The notes beneath the pieces were generated by a model that saw only the letters and a list, made by a program, of their open reading frames with translations, was not told the DNA's origin and did no database searches. This document shows, one piece after another, positions 34,215 to 42,614 of a stretch of 64,000 bases of DNA. The position numbers and the translations under genes are program-made. Every line of letters starts with the position of its first letter. Within the stretch, counting starts at the first letter, position 1. Origin of the DNA: Bradyrhizobium sp. dw_411 (GTDB taxonomy: Bacteria > Pseudomonadota > Alphaproteobacteria > Rhizobiales > Xanthobacteraceae); contig NZ_JAAVUY010000014.1 of assembly GCF_018449695.1 (NCBI RefSeq), positions 124,001 through 188,000 on the forward strand, written 5' to 3'.

Positions 34215-35576
34215 TTATGCGCACGTCGAGGGCGCGCCGGTTGCAAGGACGCGATCGACCATCGGACCGCAGAGACCGAGATAATTGGCGGGATCGCAAT
34301 GCTTGCGGATCGCCGCCACGCCGCCGAGCGCATCGACGATCTCAGGCACCTCCGCGAGAATGTCGGCGAGTTGTCCGCCGCCTTCGATTGCCTTGCGACA
34401 GGCATCATAGATCACGTCGTGCGCGTACTGCCGGCCGAGCTTCGGCGCGGCCGCCATCATTACCGCTTCCGCGACGATCAGGCCGTGCGTCAGATCGAGG
34501 TTTTCGCGCATGCGCTGCTCGTGAACCACGAGGCCGGCGAGCATGAATTTGGCATTGGCCAGCGCGGACGCCGTCAACAGAAAGCTTTCCGGCAGCGATA
34601 CCCATTCGAGATGCCATGGACCTGTGGCTCGCTCAAAATCGTGGATCATGCCGTCGAGCATGGTCGCGACATGCTGGCGCACGGCTTTGGCGGCGGCCAG
34701 CATCAATTCGCTGGAGATCGGATTGCGCTTCTGCGGCATGGTCGACGACGCGCCACGGCCCGGCACGAACGGCTCGGAGACCTCACCGAATTCCGTGGCC
34801 GACATCATCATCACATCGGTTGCGATCTTGCCGAGGGTACCGGTGATCAGGCCGAGCAGGGTTACCGCTTCGGCGATGCCGTCGCGCGCCACATGCCAGG
34901 TGATGGGCGGTTGATACAGACCGAGCTCCTCGCAGAACAGCTTCTGCATCTCGAGGCCACCATCGCCGATCGAGGCCAGCGTGCCGGCGGCGCCGGAGAA
35001 TTCGCCGAACAGTATCCGCGGCAACGCCTGGTCGAGACGTTCGATATGCCGATCGATCGAGGACAGCCAGACCGCGAGCTTGTAACCGAAGGTCACAGGC
35101 AGCGCCTGTTGCAAATGAGTGCGGCCGGCCATCGGCGTATCGCGATATTTGCGCGCCTGCGCGGCCAGGATGCCGCGGACCTCGCGCAGATCGCGCGCGA
35201 CGATAACAAGCGCGGCGCGGATCTGCAGCACGTTGGCGGTGTCCATGATGTCCTGGGTGGTGGCGCCCCAATGCACATAGCGTCCCGCTTCGCCAGCAGC
35301 CGCGGCGAGTTGATGCACCAGCGGCAGGATCGGGTAGCCGACGATCTCGGTCTCGTGTCGCAGCTTGTCGAAGTCGATCGTGATGGCGCCGGCCGCAGCA
35401 GCAATCGTCTCCGCAGCCTCCTTCGGCACAACCCCACAACGGGACTGGGCGCGGGCGAGCGCGACTTCAGCCTCGAGATAGCGGCCAACCAGGGCTTCGT
35501 CTCCGAACACCGCGCGCATTTCGGCCGTACCGAACATGTCGCGGAACAAGACCGAGTCGAAAACGGTGCTGGCCAT
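34215..35576 (-). CDS. adenylosuccinate lyase/3-carboxymuconate cycloisomerase superfamily lyase
   Basis: A 453-residue member of the fumarase/aspartase superfamily with YVHWGATTQDIMDTANVLQIRAAL, MAGRTHLQQALPVTFGYKLAVW, and signature SSTMPQKRNPISSELMLAAAKAVR. The early GRYVHWGATTQDIMDT block is typical of the PurB/PcaB branch. Substrate is uncertain. As the first gene before dctA and fumC, under a divergent GntR regulator, it probably releases fumarate (or a related C4 acid) from an unknown adduct, so I do not call it purB. GGAGATCC precedes ATG 35576. Confidence 0.8.
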   Translation of the reverse strand: MASTVFDSVLFRDMFGTAEMRAVFGDEALVGRYLEAEVALARAQSRCGVVPKEAAETIAAAAGAITIDFDKLRHETEIVGYPILPLVHQLAAAAGEAGRYVHWGATTQDIMDTANVLQIRAALVIVARDLREVRGILAAQARKYRDTPMAGRTHLQQALPVTFGYKLAVWLSSIDRHIERLDQALPRILFGEFSGAAGTLASIGDGGLEMQKLFCEELGLYQPPITWHVARDGIAEAVTLLGLITGTLGKIATDVMMMSATEFGEVSEPFVPGRGASSTMPQKRNPISSELMLAAAKAVRQHVATMLDGMIHDFERATGPWHLEWVSLPESFLLTASALANAKFMLAGLVVHEQRMRENLDLTHGLIVAEAVMMAAAPKLGRQYAHDVIYDACRKAIEGGGQLADILAEVPEIVDALGGVAAIRKHCDPANYLGLCGPMVDRVLATGAPSTCA

Positions 35577-35600
35577 GGCCGGATCTCCCTTTTTAAATAT

Positions 35601-35614
35601 TATGTTCGTACATA
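35601..35614. promoter_or_regulatory. probable GntR operator between divergent genes
   Basis: TATGT-TCGT-ACATA is a short inverted repeat in the AT-rich gap between the lyase and GntR genes, embedded in further near-symmetric AT sequence. A related half-site (CAACATATTG) lies at 35627-35636. HutC-type GntR regulators bind symmetric AT-ended sites of about this size. Confidence 0.55.
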
Positions 35615-35709
35615 TTTTATTGTAGCAACATATTGAAAGAGTCAATAAGCTTTATCGGCGAATCTCCCGTTGGGCGGGCTTCGGTGATGGCAAGCGGAGG
35701 AAATGGTTG

Positions 35710-36459
35710 GTGGAAACGCGATATGCCTATGTCGCCCGCGCCCTGACCGAGGCAATCGCTGGGGGGCTTCACCCCGTCGGTTCGATCCTGCCGAACGAGT
35801 TCGAACTGGCGGAGCAGTTTGCCGTCAGCCGATCCACCGTCAGGGCGGCGATGCGCGAACTTCAGGCCTCAGGTCTGGTCAGTCGCAAGAAAAGTGCGGG
35901 AACGCGGGTAGAAGCCATGGCGCCGCCGCGCAGCGCCGGCGGTTTCACCCAGGCGTTGGGCTCTATCGAGGCGGTTCAGCAATTCGGCGTCGAGACTGAG
36001 CGCCATATTCAAGAAGTTACAGACATTGTCGCCGATGACGAATTGGCGCGCGTACTGGGTTGCCGTCCGGGACGGCGCTGGTTGCGTATTTCGAGCCTGC
36101 GCATGTTGCCTGGCGATGTTTCGAAAACGCCGATCTGCTGGACCGACGTCCACGTCGACGAGGCCTTTGCGCGCGAGGTCAGGTTGAGAATGGCTCAGCA
36201 TCACGGCATCTTCGGTACGCTGCTGGAAGAAATCTCCGGCCGGAGGATCAGCGAGATCGGACAGGACATCAAGGCGGTCGGGATATCGGATCGGCTGGCC
36301 GGACCGCTGAAAGCGAAATCAGGCGCCCATGCTCTGGAGATCCGCCGTCAATACACGCTCAGCCCCGGCGACATGGTTGAAGTGTCGCTCAGCACGCATC
36401 CGGCAGACCGTTACAGTTACAGCACACGGTTGATGCGGCAGAATGCGCAGACAACCTAG
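35710..36459 (+). CDS. GntR family transcriptional regulator, HutC subfamily
   Basis: The 249-residue product has an N-terminal GntR winged helix (YAYVARALTEAIAGGLHPVGSILPNEFELAEQFAVSRSTVRAAMRELQASGLVSRKKSAGTRV) and a C-terminal UTRA ligand-binding domain (ERHIQEVTDIVADDELARVLG ... RRQYTLSPGDMVEVSLSTHPADRYSYS). GGAGG at 35696-35700 serves either TTG 35707 or GTG 35710. It is divergent from the lyase-dctA-fumC operon and is its likely ligand-responsive repressor. Confidence 0.9.
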   Translation: METRYAYVARALTEAIAGGLHPVGSILPNEFELAEQFAVSRSTVRAAMRELQASGLVSRKKSAGTRVEAMAPPRSAGGFTQALGSIEAVQQFGVETERHIQEVTDIVADDELARVLGCRPGRRWLRISSLRMLPGDVSKTPICWTDVHVDEAFAREVRLRMAQHHGIFGTLLEEISGRRISEIGQDIKAVGISDRLAGPLKAKSGAHALEIRRQYTLSPGDMVEVSLSTHPADRYSYSTRLMRQNAQTT

Positions 36460-36481
36460 ACCAACCGCGCGAACCGGCACT

Positions 36482-37216
36482 TCAGGCCGTGTTACCGGCG
36501 TCGATGGTCAACACCGTGCCGGTGACGTTGCGGCCACCATCGCCCAGCAGATATTCGACCATGCTGGCCACATCGCCGGTCTCCGGCAGCCGGCGCAGCG
36601 CGCTGCGGCCGGCGATGCGCTTGCGCTGATCGTCGCCCAGATTGCCGGTGAGTTCGGTATCGATAAAGCCGGGCGCAATCGCGTTGACGGTGATCCCGAG
36701 CTTGCCGACTTCGCGGGCGAGCGAGCGGGTAAAGCCCGTCGCCGCCGCCTTGGTCGCACCATAGACCGACAGGCCGTTATATCCGGTCGAGGCGATGATC
36801 GAGGACATGTTGATGATGCGGCCGGCGCCATCCGCCATCATGTGCCGCACGACATATTTTGTCAGGATCACGGGCGAGAGCACGTTAAGGCGCAGCAAGG
36901 CTTCGATCTCGCTGTTGTGCATGGTCGCCAGCAGGCCCTCGGTACCGATCCCGGCATTGTTGACGAGACCGTAAATCGCACCAAACTCGTCGCGCAGCTC
37001 CTTCACGAAAGCCGGAATCGCATCGACAGCGCTGAGGTCGAACGCCCTGAAGTGAAGACCGCCGCGGCCTCGCTTGATGACGGCGTCAATCACTTCTCGT
37101 AACGCCTCACTCTCGCTCCGCGCTACCGCGATCACGTTGTAACCCGCACCGGCAAGCCGTTGCGCAATGGAAAGGCCGATACCGCGGCTGCCTCCGGTCA
37201 CCAGAACATTATGCAT
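36482..37216 (-). CDS. short-chain dehydrogenase, 3-oxoacyl-ACP reductase-like
   Basis: The 244-residue SDR has the nucleotide motif TGGSRGIG (residues 7-14), NNAG (86-89), Ser139, and the YGATK catalytic pair Tyr152/Lys156. Length and VNAIAPGFIDTELT match FabG. Its start overlaps the ANL gene stop by 8 bp, and an ACP gene lies upstream in the same transcript, so a beta-ketoacyl-ACP (or other ACP-bound carbonyl) is the probable substrate. It is not the housekeeping fabG, which normally sits with fabD and acpP. Confidence 0.88.
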   Translation of the reverse strand: MHNVLVTGGSRGIGLSIAQRLAGAGYNVIAVARSESEALREVIDAVIKRGRGGLHFRAFDLSAVDAIPAFVKELRDEFGAIYGLVNNAGIGTEGLLATMHNSEIEALLRLNVLSPVILTKYVVRHMMADGAGRIINMSSIIASTGYNGLSVYGATKAAATGFTRSLAREVGKLGITVNAIAPGFIDTELTGNLGDDQRKRIAGRSALRRLPETGDVASMVEYLLGDGGRNVTGTVLTIDAGNTA

Positions 37217-38600
37217 CGGTTCGGGCCAGCTTTCCCGCCGCTGTCACATCAAGTGACGGAACGAACCTGATGACGGCCGGCACTTTGTGGGATGCCAGCG
37301 AAGCCTTGCAATCCGCCAGAATGGCCTTGCGGATTTCGTCGCTGCGGCCGGCACTGTCACCGTCGGCCAGGATGACATCGGCAACCACGATGGCGCCGGT
37401 GATCGGGCTGCGGCGCGATTTCGCGCGGGACATGCGCACATCCGGATGCCGGTTGATGACCGCCTCGATTTCCTCGGGATGAACCTTGAGGCCGCCGATA
37501 TTGATGATGCCGCCGCGCCGGCCTATGAAATGATAGCGGTCGCCGCGCCGCTCGACCATATCGCCGGTATCGACGAATCCGTCCGCATCGGTGAGCGCCG
37601 CCGCCTTCTGGCCGATATAGGCATGCGCCGTCCGCGTCGAGCGGATCCGCAGCGATCCATCTTCGACCTTCATTTCGACGCCGTCGCGGTTGGTTCCGAT
37701 CATTTCGGCGGGAAAGCCCTCTAGGCCATCGTTCACGGCAAAGCCGACACCGGCCTCGGTCGAGGCATAGGCGTGACCGACCGAAGCTGCCGGAAAAGCT
37801 CTGGTCAAACCATCCAGCACGGCCTGGTCCGCGATCTCGCCAGACAGACGGACATAGCGCGGCGCGAATCCGGACGCCGCTCCGCTCATCAAAAGCTTGC
37901 GCCAATGCGATGGCGTGCCTGAAATATGCGTGACGGCTTTTCCGCGCAGCCGCGCCACATAATCGGCAACCGGTTCCCCCGGTTCCGACAACACCATCGA
38001 GCCGCCGCCAATGATGGCGCGCAGGAATATCTGCAGACCGCCGTAGCGCCTGATGTCATAGAAGGTCGCCCATACCGGGGACGCGCCGCGCACCGGACCG
38101 TCCGCGACGATCGCGCCGGTCAGGGCTTCCAGTGTGTGTCCGACGATTTTCGGCACGCCCGAGGTGCCTGAAGTCAGCATCAGCCATTCGGTCGCCCGTC
38201 CGGTTTGCAGGCGCGCGGCCGTGCGCAGCGGCGTTTGGGCCGTCACGATCAATTTTATTCCGGACGCCGCCCATTGTGTTGGGCCGTCGGTGACAACGGC
38301 ATCGATCTCGGCATCCGCGATCAGGCTCGAAAGATGATCCGCAGCGAGATCCGGCGGACACAGCAGCATTCGCCGGGCAACGCCGTCGAGTTCCATGATC
38401 GCCAGTCCAGATACTAGCTGATCCGCAACCGCCAGCAGCACGGAGCGTCCCGAGAGTTCGCCGAGCCGGCCGTCGAGACAGGTCTCGCCGGCGAACTCCG
38501 TCAACGATACGACCTGCCTTGCATCCGAAAGCGTGCGTCCCTTCAGATCGGGATCGAGGTAATCACGCAGCGCGAAGATTTCACGCGGGGACATTTTCAT
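37209..38600 (-). CDS. ANL superfamily adenylating enzyme (ACP cassette)
   Basis: A 463-residue acyl-AMP ligase-like enzyme, a little short for the family. It carries the phosphate loop LMLTSGTSGVPKIVGH, the A5 motif GHAYASTEAGVGFAVN, A7 DGFVDTGDMVERRGDRYHFIGRRGGIINIGGLKVHPEEIEAVI, and the terminal A10 lysine in TAAGKLARTDA. All core catalytic motifs are present. It overlaps the ACP gene by 20 bp on the upstream side and the SDR by 8 bp downstream, so translation of the three is coupled. Loading the adjacent ACP with a carboxylic acid is the natural hypothesis. Confidence 0.85.
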   Translation of the reverse strand: MKMSPREIFALRDYLDPDLKGRTLSDARQVVSLTEFAGETCLDGRLGELSGRSVLLAVADQLVSGLAIMELDGVARRMLLCPPDLAADHLSSLIADAEIDAVVTDGPTQWAASGIKLIVTAQTPLRTAARLQTGRATEWLMLTSGTSGVPKIVGHTLEALTGAIVADGPVRGASPVWATFYDIRRYGGLQIFLRAIIGGGSMVLSEPGEPVADYVARLRGKAVTHISGTPSHWRKLLMSGAASGFAPRYVRLSGEIADQAVLDGLTRAFPAASVGHAYASTEAGVGFAVNDGLEGFPAEMIGTNRDGVEMKVEDGSLRIRSTRTAHAYIGQKAAALTDADGFVDTGDMVERRGDRYHFIGRRGGIINIGGLKVHPEEIEAVINRHPDVRMSRAKSRRSPITGAIVVADVILADGDSAGRSDEIRKAILADCKASLASHKVPAVIRFVPSLDVTAAGKLARTDA

Positions 38601-38826
38601 AGGCCCTGATGAAGTCGCCTATCGTGAGAGGGAAGCTCGCGTCCTCCGCTATGGTAAACGGATCGATGCCGAGATCGTCTTCAAGCCGAGCGACCAGGAT
38701 CGCGAACGCCAGCGAATCGAAGCCGGTTTCGTGCAGCGACAGATCGTCCGTAAGCGGCGGCAGGGTGACCTGCTGCTCGACGGCAATCTGCTCGATCGCC
38801 GAAATAATCCTTAACCTTACCGACAT
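38581..38826 (-). CDS. acyl carrier protein (discrete, non-AcpP)
   Basis: An 81-residue acidic four-helix carrier protein. The phosphopantetheine site is GFDSLAFAILVARLED with Ser38, in the canonical D-S-L context. The N-terminal helix (VRLRIISAIEQIAVEQQ) and the C-terminal DFIRAYENV complete the fold. It differs from fatty-acid AcpP (which has DSLDTVEL), so it is a specialised carrier. It is the first gene of a coupled ACP-ANL-SDR operon and diverges from the GNAT-fold gene 102 bp away. Confidence 0.9.
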   Translation of the reverse strand: MSVRLRIISAIEQIAVEQQVTLPPLTDDLSLHETGFDSLAFAILVARLEDDLGIDPFTIAEDASFPLTIGDFIRAYENVPA

Positions 38827-38928
38827 GGATTGTCTCGCCTTCTCATTAAATTGTGCGAGCGCATGATAGAGCGAAAATGTGAAACAATACGGTCACCCCG
38901 CGATCTTTTACGCCCAGTGGTAAACACG

Positions 38929-39804
38929 ATGCCCGCCGCCAAACCCCGTTTTCGCGAGATCCAGGCCGGCGATCTCGATGCGATCGGCGACCTGCTGACG
39001 CGGGGCTTCCAGTATCGCAGCCGCGATTACTGGATGCGCGGCCTGCGCCGTCAAGGCACGCGACCGCTGCCTCCGGGCGAACCACGTTACGGCTATCTGA
39101 TCGAGAACAACGGCGCGCCGGTCGGCTGCCTGTTGACGATCTATTCGAGCAAAACGATCGACGGTGAAACCGCGACCTGTTGCAACGTTTCAAGCTGGTA
39201 TGTCGATCCCGAGTTCCGCAATTATGCGGCGTTGTTTGCCTCGATGACGCAGAAGCGCAAGGACGTTACCTATCTCAACGTCACGCCTGCAGTCGCGACA
39301 TGGCCGATCCTGGAAGCGCAGGGCTTCAAGGCGTATTGCCGCGGCTTCTATTTTTCACTCCCGGTCCTGGCGCGCGGCGGACGCGGCATGACGATTGAAG
39401 CCGTTACGGCAGCGACAGCTTCGGTCGAAGGCCTGCCGGACGAGGATCTTGAAATGCTCAAGCGCCATGCCGAATATGGCTGCCTCGCGCTGGTGTGCCG
39501 CACCGCGCAAGCCACACTGCCCTTCATATTCTTCCCATTGCGAAAACGCCGAGGCATCATTCCGCTGCCCGCCCTGCAGCTCGGCTATTGCCGCAGCATC
39601 GCCGATTACATCGACTGTGCCGGCGCGATCGGCCGCTATCTGCTCTGGCGAGGCAAACCGGTTGTCGTCGTGGACGCGACCGGACCCTTGGCGGGCCTGC
39701 CCGGCATCTACTGCGACTTGTCCCGCCGCAAATACTATAAAGGCCCGCACGAGCCTCGGTTGGGCGATCTCGCCGACACGGAACTCGCGATCTTCGGCAT
39801 GTGA
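38929..39804 (+). CDS. GNAT-fold acyltransferase-like protein (ACP cassette)
   Basis: The 291-residue product starts KPRFREIQAGDLDAIGDLLTRGFQYRSRDYWMRGLRR and has APVGCLLTIYSS and CNVSSWYVDPEFRNYAALFASMTQ, the beta-4/alpha-3 region of GNAT N-acyltransferases. The usual R/Q-x-x-G-x-G/A acyl-CoA loop is degenerate (PEFRNYAALF). The C-terminal 130 residues form an extra domain. It may transfer an ACP-bound acyl group. I chose ATG 38929 because the ORF extension back to 38830 would fill the divergent promoter. Confidence 0.6.
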   Translation: MPAAKPRFREIQAGDLDAIGDLLTRGFQYRSRDYWMRGLRRQGTRPLPPGEPRYGYLIENNGAPVGCLLTIYSSKTIDGETATCCNVSSWYVDPEFRNYAALFASMTQKRKDVTYLNVTPAVATWPILEAQGFKAYCRGFYFSLPVLARGGRGMTIEAVTAATASVEGLPDEDLEMLKRHAEYGCLALVCRTAQATLPFIFFPLRKRRGIIPLPALQLGYCRSIADYIDCAGAIGRYLLWRGKPVVVVDATGPLAGLPGIYCDLSRRKYYKGPHEPRLGDLADTELAIFGM

Positions 39805-39848
39805 GGAAACGCGCCATGATTGCCGCCGCAAGTCCAGAGCCTTGAAGT

Positions 39849-41678
39849 CTAGAACCTGATCAAGCTTTCCACGATCCGCGCATGACTTCCCGCGTCGATC
39901 GGGCGATAGGCGCCGGATGCCGGGTCCTTGAAAAAGATCTGGTCTTTGACGCGCTGTGGATCGAAGCCCTCGCCGATCAATCCCTGCTTCTTCTGCTTGA
40001 AGGTTTCGGTGTTATCGAGCGTCTTGCAGATGCGCACGAAGACCGGGCAGGCGTAGGCCGGCAGCCGGCGCGCGATATGATCGCTGAATTCCTGCAGATC
40101 GAACCGGTCGTCGACAACGATCGCAGCCATGCCTGCACGGCCGTCAGCACCGCGAACTTCCACGCCGTAGGTGGTTGCGTCGATGACCCCAGGGCAATCC
40201 ACCACAGCTTCATTTACCTCGGACGTCGCGACATTCTCGCCCTTCCAGCGGAAAGTGTCTCCAACCCGATCGACAAAGTGGAAGAAGCCGGCGTCGTCGA
40301 GCATCATCAGGTCGCCGGTACGAAACCAGGCATCGCCCTTGACCAGCACATCGCGCAGAATTTTCTTTTCGGTCTCGGCGGCATTGGTATAGCCCTCGAA
40401 GCGACCACCTCCGCCGTCGGCGGTTCCGATCCGGCCGATGGCTTCGCCGACTTCGCCGCGGGCGCAGGGGATGCAAAGACCGTCCGGATTGCGAACTGGC
40501 ACGCCCAGTTCCGGATCGACACGAACGATGGACGCCGGGAAACGATGCGCCAGCAAGGGCGGAATGCGGCCGATCGCGCCCGGCTTGCCCTCGACATTGT
40601 AGAGCGAGAAATTGCCTTCGGTCGCCGCGTAGAATTCCAGGATCTGCGGAATCGCAAAACGCGCCTGAAAGGCTTCCCAGATATCGCCGCGCAAGCCATT
40701 GCCGCAAGCCAGCCGAAGCCGGTGCCGGCTTTCGAATTCGGAAGGCGGCGCTTTCAGAAGATAGCGGCAGAGTTCGCCGATATACTGGAACAGCGTGCAA
40801 TCCCAACGCACGATATCGTGCCAGAAATTGCCGGCGGAGAATTTCTCCGACAGCACCACCGAGGCGCCCGCGCTCAGCATGCTGCACGGCGCGACGATGC
40901 CGCCGACGCTGTGAAACAGCGGCAGGCAGTCGAACAGCCGGTCTTCCGGCGCGGCGCCGGTCAATCCGGCAAACCAGCCGCCCCAATTGAGGATGCGCCG
41001 GTGGCTGATGCTGGCGGCCTTCGGCAGGCCGGTAGTCCCGGACGTATAGATCAACAATGCCCGGTCATTGATGGTGACCGCGCCGCGCTCGGCTGATGTC
41101 AGCGGGCCGCCTTCGAGCCGGTCCAAAGCCGCATCGATAAACGCCACATCGTTTCCAGCATCGCCATTGCCGCCATGGAGCCAGATTTTAGGCGCGCGCG
41201 TCAAAAGCGGCGCCGCTGTCTCGAACACGGCGGTGAGTTCCTGCGCAAGAATAACGTGCTCCGCCGCCGCGACGTTGATGCAATGCGACAGCGACGTTCC
41301 CACCAGTTTGGTGTTGATGAGCGCCGCGACGCCGCCGATTTTGGTGATGCCGAGCCAGGCCGCGATGTAATCCGGCCGGCCCGGCATGAACAGGCAAACC
41401 TTATCGCCGGCCTTGATGCCCACCGACAACGCCCAGCGCGCATAGCGGTTTACCCGCTCGGCCAGAGTCCGGTAGCTGAAGGTCTCGGCGTCCGACAGCA
41501 GACCGGGACGATCCGGTTGTCGTGCAGCCCACTCCTCGACGATATCGGCAAACAGCCGTTGGGGATTGGCCTCGATGCGGGAGGTCAGCTCGATCGCCTT
41601 CAGCCAGCTCTTGGCCGCAGACGGCTTGCCCCGCAGCCGCGGGCCCTCTGTCGGTTGCTCAATAGCGCTTGCGTTCAT
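39849..41678 (-). CDS. FATP-type long-chain acyl-CoA synthetase
   Basis: The 609-residue ANL enzyme has the AMP motif LLIYTSGTTGLPKAASISHRR, the FATP/VLACS hallmark LEFYAATEGNFSLYNVEGKPGAIGR, FRTGDLMMLDDAGFFHFVDRVGDTFRWKGENVATSEV, and a terminal KQKKQGLIGEGFDP. FATP-type enzymes activate long and very-long-chain fatty acids, sometimes coupled to uptake. It converges on the GNAT-fold gene with 44 bp between stops. ATG 41678 (MNASAIEQ) is preferred over the TTG or ATG further upstream. Confidence 0.88.
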   Translation of the reverse strand: MNASAIEQPTEGPRLRGKPSAAKSWLKAIELTSRIEANPQRLFADIVEEWAARQPDRPGLLSDAETFSYRTLAERVNRYARWALSVGIKAGDKVCLFMPGRPDYIAAWLGITKIGGVAALINTKLVGTSLSHCINVAAAEHVILAQELTAVFETAAPLLTRAPKIWLHGGNGDAGNDVAFIDAALDRLEGGPLTSAERGAVTINDRALLIYTSGTTGLPKAASISHRRILNWGGWFAGLTGAAPEDRLFDCLPLFHSVGGIVAPCSMLSAGASVVLSEKFSAGNFWHDIVRWDCTLFQYIGELCRYLLKAPPSEFESRHRLRLACGNGLRGDIWEAFQARFAIPQILEFYAATEGNFSLYNVEGKPGAIGRIPPLLAHRFPASIVRVDPELGVPVRNPDGLCIPCARGEVGEAIGRIGTADGGGGRFEGYTNAAETEKKILRDVLVKGDAWFRTGDLMMLDDAGFFHFVDRVGDTFRWKGENVATSEVNEAVVDCPGVIDATTYGVEVRGADGRAGMAAIVVDDRFDLQEFSDHIARRLPAYACPVFVRICKTLDNTETFKQKKQGLIGEGFDPQRVKDQIFFKDPASGAYRPIDAGSHARIVESLIRF

Positions 41679-41797
41679 CGCTGAATATTTGCTGGCCCAG
41701 GCCGCTTGTTGGCTCAAGACCTTATATAGCCGTGTTGGCCTGACCAGGTGTTAATCGGCAGAGTTAAGACGATGTCGCGGTTTTGCCGCCAACGGCT

Positions 41798-41826
41798 AAA
41801 AACCCGCCCGCAAATTTGCGGACGGG
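41798..41826 (-). terminator. Rho-independent terminator of the Flp pilin gene
   Basis: On the minus strand CCCGTCCGCAAA pairs with TTTGCGGGCGGG (one mismatch) and is followed immediately by TTTTT (41802-41798). It lies about 90 bp past the pilin stop. Stem and U-run are textbook quality. Confidence 0.88.
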
Positions 41827-41917
41827 CTCATAGAAAGACGTTTCCGCTGAGAACGGAAAACGAAAGGATAGTTCAACCGCCAATGCCTATGAAGTAACCT
41901 CGAGCCAAAGCTGCGGT

Positions 41918-42082
41918 TTATTTCAACGAGCTATTGATGGTCGAGAATTTGGCATTGAGGGTGGTGCCAAGGCCGTTGACCGCAGCGATGATCGCGAGGC
42001 TGATGCCAGCGGCGATCAAGCCGTACTCAATCGCGGTAGCCGCTGAATCGTCGGCCCAAAACTTTGCAAGAATATTTTTCAC
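41918..42082 (-). CDS. flp: Flp/Fap-type pilin
   Basis: A 54-residue type IVb (tad) pilin: short charged leader KNILAKFWADDSAATAIEYGLIAAGISLAIIAAVNGLG, where the processing site lies around A-T-A-I-E-Y with the Glu-Tyr pair typical of Flp pilins, then a hydrophobic helix. The start is the GTG at 42082, since AGGAGG sits 6 bases before it; the in-frame ATG at 42127 would place this ribosome-binding site inside the gene. No tad secretion genes are in the window, so it is an orphan pilin gene. Confidence 0.92.
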   Translation of the reverse strand: MKNILAKFWADDSAATAIEYGLIAAGISLAIIAAVNGLGTTLNAKFSTINSSLK

Positions 42083-42179
42083 TGTACCTCCTGGTAATCC
42101 AACCGCCCGATCCTTCGGGGTGCGCATGGAAATTTTGGCGCCAAGAAATTAAAATCCGGCGAATTAGCGTAATGAACGA

Positions 42180-42374
42180 TTAATTAAACTGGCCGGCATT
42201 GATCTTGTGAACGACCAGCTTTTCCTCGGCAAAGAACTGGAGCGCGCCATAGCCCTCCATGTCGACCGCGTAGCGAAAATTGCCATCCGCGGTCGGAAAC
42301 ACGGCGATGACGACGCCGGCTTCATGATCGTCGGCCGCTTTGTCGACCTTCTCACCAATCGCAAATTTGGACAT
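42180..42374 (-). CDS. small conserved hypothetical protein
   Basis: The 64-residue product (MSKFAIGEKVDKAADDHEAG...) is followed by VVIAVFPTADGNFRYAVDMEGYGALQFFAEEKLVVHK, a compact beta-barrel-like pattern similar to small SH3/KOW-type domains. The ATG at 42374 is chosen because GAAGGAG precedes it; the frame to 42416 has none. Function is unknown. It reads toward the Flp pilin gene, with about 97 bp between. Confidence 0.75.
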   Translation of the reverse strand: MSKFAIGEKVDKAADDHEAGVVIAVFPTADGNFRYAVDMEGYGALQFFAEEKLVVHKINAGQFN

Positions 42375-42614
42375 CGCGAACTCCTTCTGGAATCGTTGAC
42401 GCAAGTATCCGCACAAATTGGTTAACGGTTCTTAAGCATGCGGGGCGTTGCGTTCGCCGCCTGTTTTCGCGCCAGTGCACCGGCCCGGCCATGCGCCGCT
42501 TCACGCGGCCATAAACCCTTATGGACGCGCGGGAATTTTCCCGCGATGATGGCAGGCCACACCGCTTTACCGGATTACCGTATGACTGCTGACCGTAGTT
42601 TCCCGGACAAGATA

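Noticed and set aside
34215..35576. Calling the lyase purB
   Set aside because: Family motifs fit the superfamily, but its place ahead of dctA and fumC with a dedicated GntR regulator argues against a housekeeping purine role.
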